From an uncultured Bacilli bacterium (GTDB taxonomy: Bacteria > Bacillota_I > Bacilli_A > RF39 > UBA660): a stretch of DNA of 61,760 nt. The position numbers and the translations under genes were made by a program. The stretch covers positions 1 through 61,760 of the forward strand of contig CANRGA010000004.1 in NCBI GenBank assembly GCA_947630055.1, given 5' to 3'. Numbering within the stretch: the stretch's first letter is position 1; each line of letters opens with the position of its first letter. Positions 25,894 to 33,887 of this stretch are shown piece after piece. The notes under the pieces were generated by a model. That model had not been told where the DNA came from, searched no databases, and worked only from the letters and a program-made list of their open reading frames with translations.

Positions 25894-26774
25894 CTATATT
25901 ACAAGCAACAAATTAATTTTATTAAGTAGAGCCTCTATTACTTCTTTATCTTCCAATTTATTGATAGAAAATGTTTTACTGCCTATATGATTTAGTGATG
26001 TACCACAATGATATATTGTTTTTTTATCTATTATTATATATCTATCATGAAATGTATTATTATATATTACTTTTAAATTACTATATTGCTTATTATATTT
26101 CTCGATATCTATTTCTTTTAATAAACATTTTTCTTTACATATTATGGTTGTATTCACATTAACATTTCTTATCATATCTAACATACTTTTATCTGCATAA
26201 TTATCTACTATTATTAATTCTTTTTTTGCTTCTTTTATTATATCTAATATCTTAGAGTATGCATCGTATATCTGCCCATTAAAATATATTTCATTACTTT
26301 TTCTTTTCTCTTCAAATTTATCAAATGATTCTTGTAATAATTTAATATCTTCTGTATTTTTTAATACTTGTCTATTAATAAATTTTTGTTCAATTAATTC
26401 ATTAGAAATATATTTTCTCATTAATACAAAAGCCCGCATTATTCCAACACTAATCTCATTTGCTACTTTAGTCCTTAAAACTGAAGCCAACATTGCTACA
26501 CCTTCTTCAGTAAAAGCATATGGTAGTATTCTAATCATATTATAATTTGTGGTTTCATTTTGAAACCGCAATTTGTTAAATTCTTCCATATCTAGTTGAA
26601 AATAAAAATCATTAGGAAACTTATCAATATTTCTTTTTACGGCCAAATTAATAGATTTAGTACCATTTTTGCATTCATAAAGTACAGCCAAATCACTATC
26701 CAACATTACTTGTTACCTCTGATTTCATAGATCATATTAGTTATATTTTTGTTATTTACAGTTAAACTATTCAT
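25894..26774 (-). pseudogene. ORF6N-domain gene with an N-terminal frameshift
   Basis: Phage-type ORF6N DNA-binding domain followed by a C-terminal phospholipase-D-like segment (LIIVDNYAD, HDRYIIIDKKTIYHCG). The frame from ATG 26774, behind a G-rich ribosome binding site, encodes NKNITNMIYEIRGNK then stops at TAA. The rest (LDSDLAVLYE onward) continues in the next frame from an ATG that overlaps the TAA. Inserting a single G restores the family sequence RGNKVMLDSDL. So it is a one-base deletion, or two coupled ORFs (TAATG), or an assembly error. Confidence 0.75.
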
Positions 26775-26809
26775 ACCAATTCCCCCCTATCTAGTTTAAT
26801 TGTAAATTA

Positions 26810-26839
26810 ACTATACTACCACGAACATATATTTGTCAA
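26810..26839 (-). promoter_or_regulatory. Promoter of the ORF6N gene
   Basis: TTGACA (26839-26834) and TATAGT (26815-26810) on the minus strand are 18 bases apart, ahead of the G-rich ribosome binding site at 26782-26787. Confidence 0.55.
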
Positions 26840-26853
26840 TAATATTTTAAAAA

Positions 26854-26880
26854 AACTAATTACAAAATATGCAATTAGTT
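26854..26880 (-). terminator. Terminator of the ZIP transporter gene
   Basis: The 8-bp stem AACTAATT/AATTAGTT is followed on the minus strand by a run of T. Confidence 0.75.
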
Positions 26881-27681
26881 CTAACTAAAGGCTACATCAA
26901 GTAACATCATTATTACAAATCCCAAAATAGTAAACAAACTCATTAAATTTTTATGTTGATTTTTTTGACTTTCTGGAATAAGTTCACTTATTGCAACATA
27001 TATCATTGCTCCAGCGGCAAAACTCAAGAAAAATGGTAAAATGTTCTGAACGAATATAACTAAAAAACATCCCACTAATCCCGCTATTGGTTCTACTATA
27101 CCACTCAATGTACCATAAACAAAGCTTTTAGTTCGGCTCATATTTTCTCTTCTTAAAGGAAGACTTACGGCTGTTCCTTCAGGAAAATTTTGAATACCTA
27201 CACCTATTGCTAACATCACTGCTGCTGTAAGAGTTGCTTCCTTAGTACAAAGGGCAATACTACCAAATGCTACACCAATAGCTAATCCTTCAGGAATATT
27301 ATGTAGTGTAATTGAAAACATTAACATTAAGGTTCTTTTTATCCCTTTAATATTTTTGCTTTTTTTACGCGATAAAAATTTATCGAAAAATATATCACAT
27401 AATATTAAAATTACTCCTCCACATAAAAAGCCCAATGATACGACTAACCAAGCGCACATGCCTAAGGAATTAGCTCCATTAATAGCAGGATTTAACAAAG
27501 ACCAAAACGAGGCTGAAATCATTACTCCTGCTGATAAGCCAAGCATTGCATCTAAAACTGTACCATTTATCTTTTTAAAGAAAAATACTAGTGAAGCTCC
27601 TAAAGTGGTTATTCCCCACGTCATTAAAGTTGCTAATAATACTTGAATATATACTGATGTATTAATATACCAGTTAATCAT
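26881..27681 (-). CDS. ZIP-family divalent metal transporter
   Basis: A membrane importer for zinc or similar divalent metals, 266 residues with about eight membrane segments. The two metal-site motifs are HNIPEGLAIGVAFG and NFPEGTAV; the second usually begins with His or Gln and here has Asn. ATG 27681 was chosen because the only upstream start is a TTG inside the end of the preceding gene. Its ribosome binding site (AGGGTG) is part of a hairpin directly upstream, so translation may be controlled by that structure. Confidence 0.88.
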   Translation of the reverse strand: MINWYINTSVYIQVLLATLMTWGITTLGASLVFFFKKINGTVLDAMLGLSAGVMISASFWSLLNPAINGANSLGMCAWLVVSLGFLCGGVILILCDIFFDKFLSRKKSKNIKGIKRTLMLMFSITLHNIPEGLAIGVAFGSIALCTKEATLTAAVMLAIGVGIQNFPEGTAVSLPLRRENMSRTKSFVYGTLSGIVEPIAGLVGCFLVIFVQNILPFFLSFAAGAMIYVAISELIPESQKNQHKNLMSLFTILGFVIMMLLDVAFS

Positions 27682-27712
27682 AAAAAAACACCCTATTATA
27701 ATATAGAGTGTT
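27682..27712 (-). promoter_or_regulatory. Hairpin that covers the ZIP ribosome binding site
   Basis: On the minus strand AACACTCTAT (27712-27703) pairs with ATAGGGTGTT (27696-27687) around a 6-base loop, followed by seven T and then the ATG at 27681. It can act as the terminator of the upstream gtrA gene and at the same time hide AGGGTG, the only Shine-Dalgarno candidate. Confidence 0.55.
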
Positions 27713-27748
27713 AAACAATCATTAGTGTAGGCATTTAACCTATATATA

Positions 27749-28147
27749 TTATTTTTCAATAAAAATTTTTCTAGTTATAAAGTTATATACCATTACTATT
27801 GCTGTGGCAATTATCTTACTAATCATTTCATGGATATGTAATAAATCAACAGATACATACATAATAAGTGAATTTAAACCTAAACCAATAACGCTCAATA
27901 CAATAAATACAATAAATTCTTTAGTAGTTTGTTTCTTAGTTACATCAAATACCCATTTAATACTTAATATATAATTATATATAACTGATATACTAAAAGA
28001 TAGAATAGACGCTATTAAATAATGAATATGTAATAATTGACTAAATATTGTAAAAATACCATAATCAATTAAAAAAGAAGTACCACCAACTATACCAAAT
28101 CTTATTATTTGCATTAATAATTTATTATTTTTTATTTTTTCGATCAT
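27749..28147 (-). CDS. GtrA-family membrane protein
   Basis: A 132-residue protein with four membrane segments. FGIVGGTSFLIDYGIF and a basic C-terminal end (FITRKIFIEK) are typical of GtrA proteins, which are thought to flip polyprenyl-linked sugars. No glycosyltransferase lies next to it, unlike the second GtrA at 52967. It is followed by the ZIP transporter hairpin. Confidence 0.85.
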   Translation of the reverse strand: MIEKIKNNKLLMQIIRFGIVGGTSFLIDYGIFTIFSQLLHIHYLIASILSFSISVIYNYILSIKWVFDVTKKQTTKEFIVFIVLSVIGLGLNSLIMYVSVDLLHIHEMISKIIATAIVMVYNFITRKIFIEK

Positions 28148-28201
28148 TTCACATCACAATAAAATATTAAATTATTAATTGATATTTGTCAAATTTTTTA
28201 T

Positions 28202-28444
28202 CTAAAACATTTTATCTATATTATTAGGCACATTACCATCAACTACTTTTGATATTATTTTATCACTTTGTTCTTTACTTACTTTTTTACCAGTCATCTT
28301 ACTTAAAGTATCGATCACTTCTCTTAAAGTGTTTTCATCTTTTAAATTACCATTTTGTAATTTTTCTGCTAAACTTAGAATAGTATTTTTATCTACTTTG
28401 GTTTTCTTCTCTACTTTATTAAAAAAAGAATCACTTAAGTTCAT
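28202..28444 (-). CDS. SpoVIF-like sporulation protein
   Basis: An 80-residue protein matching the stage VI sporulation protein F pattern: SFFNKVEKKTKVDKNTI near the start, then LAEKLQNGNLKDENTLREVI, then KMTGKKVSKEQSDKI, in pieces. The family acts late in spore coat assembly in Bacillus. It is a single gene with an AGAGGTG site. With the gerA-C-B operon it supports a sporulating lineage. Recognised from memory of the family, not from a search. Confidence 0.75.
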   Translation of the reverse strand: MNLSDSFFNKVEKKTKVDKNTILSLAEKLQNGNLKDENTLREVIDTLSKMTGKKVSKEQSDKIISKVVDGNVPNNIDKMF

Positions 28445-28488
28445 ATAACACCTCTAATTAATTATATGAATTAGTGATTTATTAGTTA

Positions 28489-29340
28489 CTATTTACTTTC
28501 TAATAATTTTTCATCTATATATTCATAATTTAATTTATTATCTTTGGTAACAATAGATTCTTTAAGTTCTTTTTCTAATTCATTTCTAGTCATTTTAGCA
28601 ATATTACCGCCTTTATGAGCAATTTTAATATTTTCTTTTAATCCTTGTGGTTTTTGTTTACTCGCTATTCGTTTAGTGGCTTCTTCTGATAAATCAGTTA
28701 ATATTAATTCAAGACTATCCATATTATCTCTTAAACTTTCTTTTCTTAAACCTTTGTACTCTTTATATTCTTTAGCAGTCATTCCAGACCATGTCTTGTA
28801 TATTTCATTTGTTAAAATAGCATATTCTTTATCTTCTACTATACCATTTTCTTTCCATACATCAGTTAATTGTTTTCGATCTTGTAAGGCTTTTATTCTT
28901 TTAGAAATCCATCCTTCATCATAACCTTTTTCTCTATATAAATCAATTGCTCTTTGCATGGCAATAGATGGATCAAATACTTCATCTATTCTTTCGCTAC
29001 CTAAATGAGCAAGCCATCTCTTAATTGGTTCTGCATTTTTGGATGGCACTGATTCGATTATTCTAAACATTCCTTCAATATCACATACATCAGTCATACG
29101 ATATTTACCATCTGGTGCTTTTAATTTCAACTGGTGACAATTTGTCACCGTTTCATTTCCTTCCTCTTTTAAACGTTGTTTTAGCTTGTTCCAATATTTT
29201 CTTGGCTCTTTGCTTTCTGAAACTATTCCAACAATATCAACCACACTGACATAGTATTTCTCTTGTTCTTTGTCCCACACTGTTCTAATAGTTTCGTTAT
29301 TAAATAACTTATTTACTAATTGCATTTTCTCTTGATTCAT
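28489..29340 (-). CDS. BRO-N domain protein (phage antirepressor / DinD-like)
   Basis: Residues about 15-115 form the BRO-N domain (NETIRTVWDKEQEKYYVSVVDIV in outline, VTNCHQLKLKAPDGK, FRIIESVPSKNAEPIKRWLA), found in phage antirepressors and DNA-damage-inducible proteins. A helical C-terminus (KGYDEGWISKRIKALQDRKQL, TWSGMTAKEYKEYKGL) follows. It sits directly downstream of the RloAB pair. The codons for TVTNC lie inside a palindrome that is shared with rloB. Confidence 0.85.
   Translation of the reverse strand: MNQEKMQLVNKLFNNETIRTVWDKEQEKYYVSVVDIVGIVSESKEPRKYWNKLKQRLKEEGNETVTNCHQLKLKAPDGKYRMTDVCDIEGMFRIIESVPSKNAEPIKRWLAHLGSERIDEVFDPSIAMQRAIDLYREKGYDEGWISKRIKALQDRKQLTDVWKENGIVEDKEYAILTNEIYKTWSGMTAKEYKEYKGLRKESLRDNMDSLELILTDLSEEATKRIASKQKPQGLKENIKIAHKGGNIAKMTRNELEKELKESIVTKDNKLNYEYIDEKLLESK
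29133..29158. repeat. Palindromic element, copy A
   Basis: A 17-base near-perfect palindrome (GGTGACAA-T-TTGTCACC) plus GTTTCATTT. It matches copy B at 29465-29490 in 23 of 26 bases. Two of the three differences are compensatory, so both copies keep the stem. Confidence 0.65.
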
Positions 29341-29423
29341 TTTTAAAACCTCCTGTACTTTAATTATATCATAGAAAACTAGCCTTGTTACCGGACTTTA
29401 TAACTTTTTTAGCAAGAAAAAAA

Positions 29424-30119
29424 TCACCTATTAAAATAAGTGAATTTGTATATTTTTTTCAAATGGTTACAATTTGTAACGGTTTCATTTTTCTGTATTT
29501 TAATTCTTATTTTTTCCTTTAAATTAAAATCATCTATGGCATCTAATATTTTATATATGCTTGTATGAGGATTATAATTTAATATATCTTCCTGATCTTT
29601 AACACTTTGTTTTTCGTAATATTTAGATAGTTTTCTAGCATCCTCAGTTTTATTTTTGATTAAATTGTATATATTCATAGTTTCTTTATATTTACCAAGA
29701 ATGTTATTTAATTCTTTTTTAACATCATGACTTGTTCTAAATTTTAATTTATTTTTTCTATAATGCATTAAATACCATATTTCAAATGTTGGAGAGGAAG
29801 TAATTATTTCAATATTATTTTCTTTACAAATCTTTTCTATTTCTTTTATTTCATTAATTCTTTTTACATCTAAATCAGTATCTAACACTAAAAATATTCT
29901 TACATTATCTTCTGATTTAATATCTTCCTTGTGAATATATTTTATTAAATCTTCTACCATTCCTTTGGGATCAGTACTACTTCCAGTAGAAAATTGAATT
30001 CTTAAATCTCTACTAGAAAAATTTTGAAAATAGATAAACTCAGAAGATTTTTTACCTCCTTCAGAACAAATAACTATTAATGGTTTTCTTTCCCTTAATC
30101 CGTTATATCTTCTTGCCAT
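29424..30119 (-). CDS. rloB: RloB-like protein of a RloAB defence pair
   Basis: RloB proteins are TOPRIM-like partners of the RloA ATPase. Family features visible are PLIVICSEGGKKSSEFIYF (first acidic motif), the DTDLD acidic motif, and SSPTFEIWYLMHY (residues about 105-120). The last 20 residues include NETVTNCNHLK, copied from or shared with the BRO-type gene next door. It overlaps the end of rloA by 25 bases. Nuclease activity is inferred from the fold. Confidence 0.8.
   Translation of the reverse strand: MARRYNGLRERKPLIVICSEGGKKSSEFIYFQNFSSRDLRIQFSTGSSTDPKGMVEDLIKYIHKEDIKSEDNVRIFLVLDTDLDVKRINEIKEIEKICKENNIEIITSSPTFEIWYLMHYRKNKLKFRTSHDVKKELNNILGKYKETMNIYNLIKNKTEDARKLSKYYEKQSVKDQEDILNYNPHTSIYKILDAIDDFNLKEKIRIKIQKNETVTNCNHLKKIYKFTYFNR
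29465..29490. repeat. Palindromic element, copy B
   Basis: The stem GTTACAA-T-TTGTAAC followed by GTTTCATTT, near the 3' end of rloB. See copy A at 29133-29158. Confidence 0.65.
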
Positions 30120-31378
30120 AAATTGATGTCTTTTATAAATGGAATTGCTCCATAACGGCCATTTATATATCCTTTCTCTATATTTTCGTCTTTTCTAACT
30201 GGAAATGAATCGAGAGGATATAAATCGGATACTCCCGTATTTGGATTCTTTTCCGTAAACCATATTTGATCTCTTCTAAATAAATCTAAATCAAGCAAAT
30301 TTGTGGCGTGAGTTGTAAAAATTAATTGACTATTTGCTTTATTAATACTTTTGTTATTAAATAATTTTATAATAAATTTTACTAAAGCTGGATGCATACT
30401 TTTTTCTAATTCGTCTACAAGCATTATTTTTTGACCTTCAAAAGCCGTTTTTAAAAATGGTGCTAAAGCAAACAATACTTTTGTTCCAGAAGATTCATCA
30501 GCAAAATTTAAACTATATAAATGTTTACTATTATTCTTGTCAACGATTTCATGATCTAGTTCAATATTAAAATTAGACATTTTTATTGGGCCTTTATTTT
30601 TAGCAAACGATGGTACTATCTTTTCTATCATTTGCTTATCCATTTCTTTTTCTTCATAATCAACATGAATATCTTTTATTAAAATATCTGCCTCTTTAAA
30701 AAGTTTTAAAGTAAATTTTTTTAAATCCTTATTATTATTACTATACTCCATTAAATTTTGATTCGGAATATTTTGGACAAAATCATACCAATCGTAAGTA
30801 TCTATTGTAAGATTAAACCAAAAAAAGGCATCTTTTGTCTTATCATAATTCCATATTGTCGCTGTATTTAAAAATAATTTATTTTCTGTATTTTTTTCTG
30901 CTAATTGGGCTAATTTATTTTTATCATTAGTAAATTCATAATTATTTGTATTAGTTCTTGTAAATATGTTAGTAGGTTTTTGTGAATAGTAGGCATCTAA
31001 AACTTCATCATAAATTTTATTAGAATCAGCACTAAAGAAATATCTATACTTTATATTATTTGCTAAAAATATAAATTCAAATTCGCTAGGTTTTTTACTA
31101 TTCTCTTCATCAAATAAAAATGGCTTTATAATATCAAGTTTTTCTCCAAGTGAAATTAGATGAGAATTTCTTACCATTAATATTGCACAAGTTAATGCTT
31201 TAAGTAAATTAGATTTACCTGATGCATTGGCTCCATATATGGCAGTCGTTTTAAGTAATTTAATATCATTATTTGTAATTATATTCTCACTATTTTCATT
31301 TCCTTTACTTTTTTCCATAGATAATGTGACCTTATCTTTAAATGACAAAAAGTTTTTAACACTAAATTCTATAAGCAT
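30095..31378 (-). CDS. rloA: RloA-like AAA ATPase
   Basis: An OLD/ABC-type ATPase expected to sense phage or damage and control RloB. Signatures are the N-terminal LIEFSVKNFLSFKD, the Walker A GANASGKSN (residues about 49-57), the long coiled middle, FADESSGTKVLFALAPFL (signature), MLVDELEKSMHPALVKFII (Walker B) and FTTHATNLLDLDLFRRDQIWF (H-loop and following). At 427 residues it is standard. Its promoter region holds GCAAAAA/TTTTTGC repeats that could be an operator. Confidence 0.88.
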   Translation of the reverse strand: MLIEFSVKNFLSFKDKVTLSMEKSKGNENSENIITNNDIKLLKTTAIYGANASGKSNLLKALTCAILMVRNSHLISLGEKLDIIKPFLFDEENSKKPSEFEFIFLANNIKYRYFFSADSNKIYDEVLDAYYSQKPTNIFTRTNTNNYEFTNDKNKLAQLAEKNTENKLFLNTATIWNYDKTKDAFFWFNLTIDTYDWYDFVQNIPNQNLMEYSNNNKDLKKFTLKLFKEADILIKDIHVDYEEKEMDKQMIEKIVPSFAKNKGPIKMSNFNIELDHEIVDKNNSKHLYSLNFADESSGTKVLFALAPFLKTAFEGQKIMLVDELEKSMHPALVKFIIKLFNNKSINKANSQLIFTTHATNLLDLDLFRRDQIWFTEKNPNTGVSDLYPLDSFPVRKDENIEKGYINGRYGAIPFIKDINLWQEDITD

Positions 31379-31415
31379 AATAATCTCCTTTCATTTATAT
31401 TATATAGCCAAATTT

Positions 31416-31460
31416 GCAAAAAGTATACTTATTTTTGCGATTTTTGCGAAAAAAATGCAA
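31416..31460. promoter_or_regulatory. Clustered TTTTTGC repeats ahead of rloAB
   Basis: GCAAAAA and TTTTTGC face each other around AAGTATACTT (31416-31438), followed by two further TTTTTGCGA and one GCAAAAA. On the minus strand a TATAAT-like -10 lies about 10 bases downstream of the first arm. The layout suggests a repressor-binding region controlling the defence genes. Confidence 0.4.
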
Positions 31461-31494
31461 AAATTGTAAAAATATTTTAAATTTATTGTAAATA

Positions 31495-31522
31495 AAAGCA
31501 TATAATTTTTTATATATGCTTT
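31495..31522 (-). terminator. Terminator after the small membrane protein gene
   Basis: The stem AAAGCATATA/TATATGCTTT with an 8-base loop is followed by TATTT on the minus strand, 30 bases past the stop codon. Confidence 0.65.
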
Positions 31523-31551
31523 CATTTTATAACTTTAATATTTAATAATAA

Positions 31552-31830
31552 TTATTTACTTTTCTTTTTGTTTTTTACAACTATATCGTCATTTTCAACT
31601 TCTTTGTTTTTATTTTCATCTATTCCTAATTTATCATTAATTTTCTTCCTAGCTTTGCGAAAATAAATACCAATAAAGGCACCAACAGCGATAACTACTC
31701 CAGCAATAGCTTGAATTGCATAAGTCATAACTGATGGATCAATATAAGCGTGAACATTTATCGCTAAAGCAAAAGTTAAACCAATTGTAACCAAGGCATA
31801 AGATAAACATATCATTATTTTATTTTTCAT
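31552..31830 (-). CDS. Small membrane protein, 92 aa
   Basis: Not recognised by name. It has a hydrophobic N-terminal segment (residues 5-25, signal-like, ending NVHAYIDPS) and a second membrane segment (TYAIQAIAGVVIAVGAFIGIYF in outline), then a very basic and charged tail. I chose ATG 31830 with a GGAAGAG site. Its start overlaps the end of the YidC-TagF fusion by 11 bases, so it is probably an accessory of that enzyme and the sulfatase-fold protein upstream. Confidence 0.65.
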   Translation of the reverse strand: MKNKIMICLSYALVTIGLTFALAINVHAYIDPSVMTYAIQAIAGVVIAVGAFIGIYFRKARKKINDKLGIDENKNKEVENDDIVVKNKKKSK

Positions 31831-33886
31831 TTTTACCACTCTTCCTTTCTTTTATTTTTTCTTTAATAGCGGAAATAATATAATCTCCTCCTACTTCACT
31901 ACTACTGCCAATATTATATACACTTTCTTTAGTAATTTTTTCAATATCTTTTTGATATTTTTGATAATTTTTTAATATTCCATCTATTTCCTTATCAATA
32001 TTTTTAATCTCTTTTAAAGAAAGTAATTTACCAATTTTATTTCTAATCCATATGTTAATTGGCTCTATATCTATTTTCTTGTATTCAGGATTCATAACTT
32101 TCATTGGTGTATCAATAAAGATAACTGGCTTTTTCGTAACAAAGGCATATTCTAGGGAAATACTAGACCAATCAGTTATTAATATATCAGCATTAAATAC
32201 TGTATCATTTTTTGAAAAATCAGTTTCTATAATAATATTTTTATTATCTTTATATTCCTCTTGCATCTTAATAAATTTATCTTTTGCGTGTCTTACATGT
32301 TGAGGATGAGGTCTTACTATTATTTGATAGTCTTTGCCTTTAAGTTTATTAAGTATTTCATCTAAACATAAATCAATAATATTATCTTTTTGCCAAGATG
32401 GAGCGATTAATATTTGCTTTTGTTTATTTTCTTTTTTATTCTTTTTATATTCTTTTATCATTTCATCAAGTAAAGGATAACCACATTTAACAATATTTTG
32501 TTTTATGCCAAATAATTTATCAATAGCAATTGCCTCTTCATATTGTTCCTTACCAATAACATATATAGTATCATAAGCATTAATTGCTTTATTTCTTAAA
32601 GTCATATTCATACTATCCATCGCATGTTGAACCATTATATAATTGATATCTTTTCTTAAATAACTTCTTTTAATATGATAATTATCTAGATCAGGCATTG
32701 TCATAACTACAACATCAGCATCCATTTTCATCATTAAAGTAATAAGTCTTTTATCGTCAATATAATATGCTCTAATTCGATTATTTTCTTTCGCTAAATT
32801 AAAGATATTATCATGATAATCACTAGTTATGTAATGAATTATAATATTAGTATTTTCTAAAATGTATTCAATAAAACCTTTATAATATTTATAAAAACCA
32901 TTACTTTCAGAATAAAATACTAAATGTTTATTAACAACTTTAAAAAATCTTTTATAATCTTCTTTAGATTTTAATTTTTCTTCTCTAGTTAATTTATTTT
33001 GTTTACTAATATCATTTAATTCTTTTAACTCTTGATTTGTTTTTTCTAACTCTTCATAATTTATATATTTTTTGGGACTAATAAAGATATTGAGTAACCA
33101 TTGTTGGATAATCGCAAATAAATTACTAAATACCCAATATAAAGCAACTCCAGCCGGAACAAAAAAGCCTAAATATAAAGAAAGACCAACGGAAAATATT
33201 AACATGCCATATTTATTTGAATTGCTTTGTTCTTTTTGTAACACATTTATTTTATTTTGCGCAATACATAATAAAAGAGAACTTAAGCCCGCTAAAAGAG
33301 GTACTAAAAGAGCAATTCCAAGTTCAATACTAGCCACAATTGATAAATCTAAGCCCATAAATTTTAAATTTAATTTTTCGATATTTTTCGTATCGATTAT
33401 TTTTTCATAATCAGCTAAATTTTGATGATTTTTAATATCTTTAACTACAGCAATTTCTAGTGATGAAGAATCTTTTTCTAAATTATTTTTAGCAACTGCA
33501 ATACTCACCATTTTACTAGTAACATTAGAATCATATTTTAAAATATAAGTTAATGGATGATTAATAACTTCTACTAATCCCACTAATAAAATAATTTGAA
33601 TAAATAAAGGTATTAATGAAGCAAAGGCATTATATTTTTCTTTTTTAAATAATTTAGCTTGTTCATCTGCTATTCTATCTTTATCACCAAAATAATTAAT
33701 TTTAATATGATTAATATCTGGCTCCATTTTTACCATTTTAATTGAGTTTTTTTGTACCCAGATGGAAAGTGGCAATAAAATAAATTTACTAATAAGAGTA
33801 AAGAATATAATAGCTATACCATAATTATTAAATATATTATATAAAAATCGCATTATAATGCCTAATAGATTTATAAAGTAATTCAT
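31820..33886 (-). CDS. Fusion of a YidC/Oxa1 insertase domain with a TagF-like glycerophosphotransferase
   Basis: Residues 1-275 are a YidC/Oxa1 domain with its five membrane segments (YGIAIIFFTLISKFILLPLS near the start, FVPAGVALYWVFSNLFAIIQQWL near 243) and no signal peptide Cys. Residues 275-318 are a Lys/Glu-rich linker. Residues 320-688 are a CDP-glycerol-dependent poly(glycerophosphate) transferase (VVVMTMPDLDNYH, YIMVQHAMDSMNM, CGYPLLDEM, ADILITDWSSISLEYAF). ATG 33886 has an AAGGGA site. I read no frameshift or stop between the domains. It follows the sulfatase-fold gene by 1 base. Confidence 0.88.
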   Translation of the reverse strand: MNYFINLLGIIMRFLYNIFNNYGIAIIFFTLISKFILLPLSIWVQKNSIKMVKMEPDINHIKINYFGDKDRIADEQAKLFKKEKYNAFASLIPLFIQIILLVGLVEVINHPLTYILKYDSNVTSKMVSIAVAKNNLEKDSSSLEIAVVKDIKNHQNLADYEKIIDTKNIEKLNLKFMGLDLSIVASIELGIALLVPLLAGLSSLLLCIAQNKINVLQKEQSNSNKYGMLIFSVGLSLYLGFFVPAGVALYWVFSNLFAIIQQWLLNIFISPKKYINYEELEKTNQELKELNDISKQNKLTREEKLKSKEDYKRFFKVVNKHLVFYSESNGFYKYYKGFIEYILENTNIIIHYITSDYHDNIFNLAKENNRIRAYYIDDKRLITLMMKMDADVVVMTMPDLDNYHIKRSYLRKDINYIMVQHAMDSMNMTLRNKAINAYDTIYVIGKEQYEEAIAIDKLFGIKQNIVKCGYPLLDEMIKEYKKNKKENKQKQILIAPSWQKDNIIDLCLDEILNKLKGKDYQIIVRPHPQHVRHAKDKFIKMQEEYKDNKNIIIETDFSKNDTVFNADILITDWSSISLEYAFVTKKPVIFIDTPMKVMNPEYKKIDIEPINIWIRNKIGKLLSLKEIKNIDKEIDGILKNYQKYQKDIEKITKESVYNIGSSSEVGGDYIISAIKEKIKERKSGKNEK

Positions 33887-33887
33887 A

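Noticed and set aside
26782-26787. Six-G run before the ORF6N gene as a fourth switchable promoter
   Set aside because: It lies at the ribosome binding site, not between -35 and -10, and lacks the shared flanking block. It could still affect translation.
27681-27759. Upstream TTG start for the ZIP transporter
   Set aside because: It lies in the end of gtrA, has no ribosome binding site and would read through the terminator hairpin.
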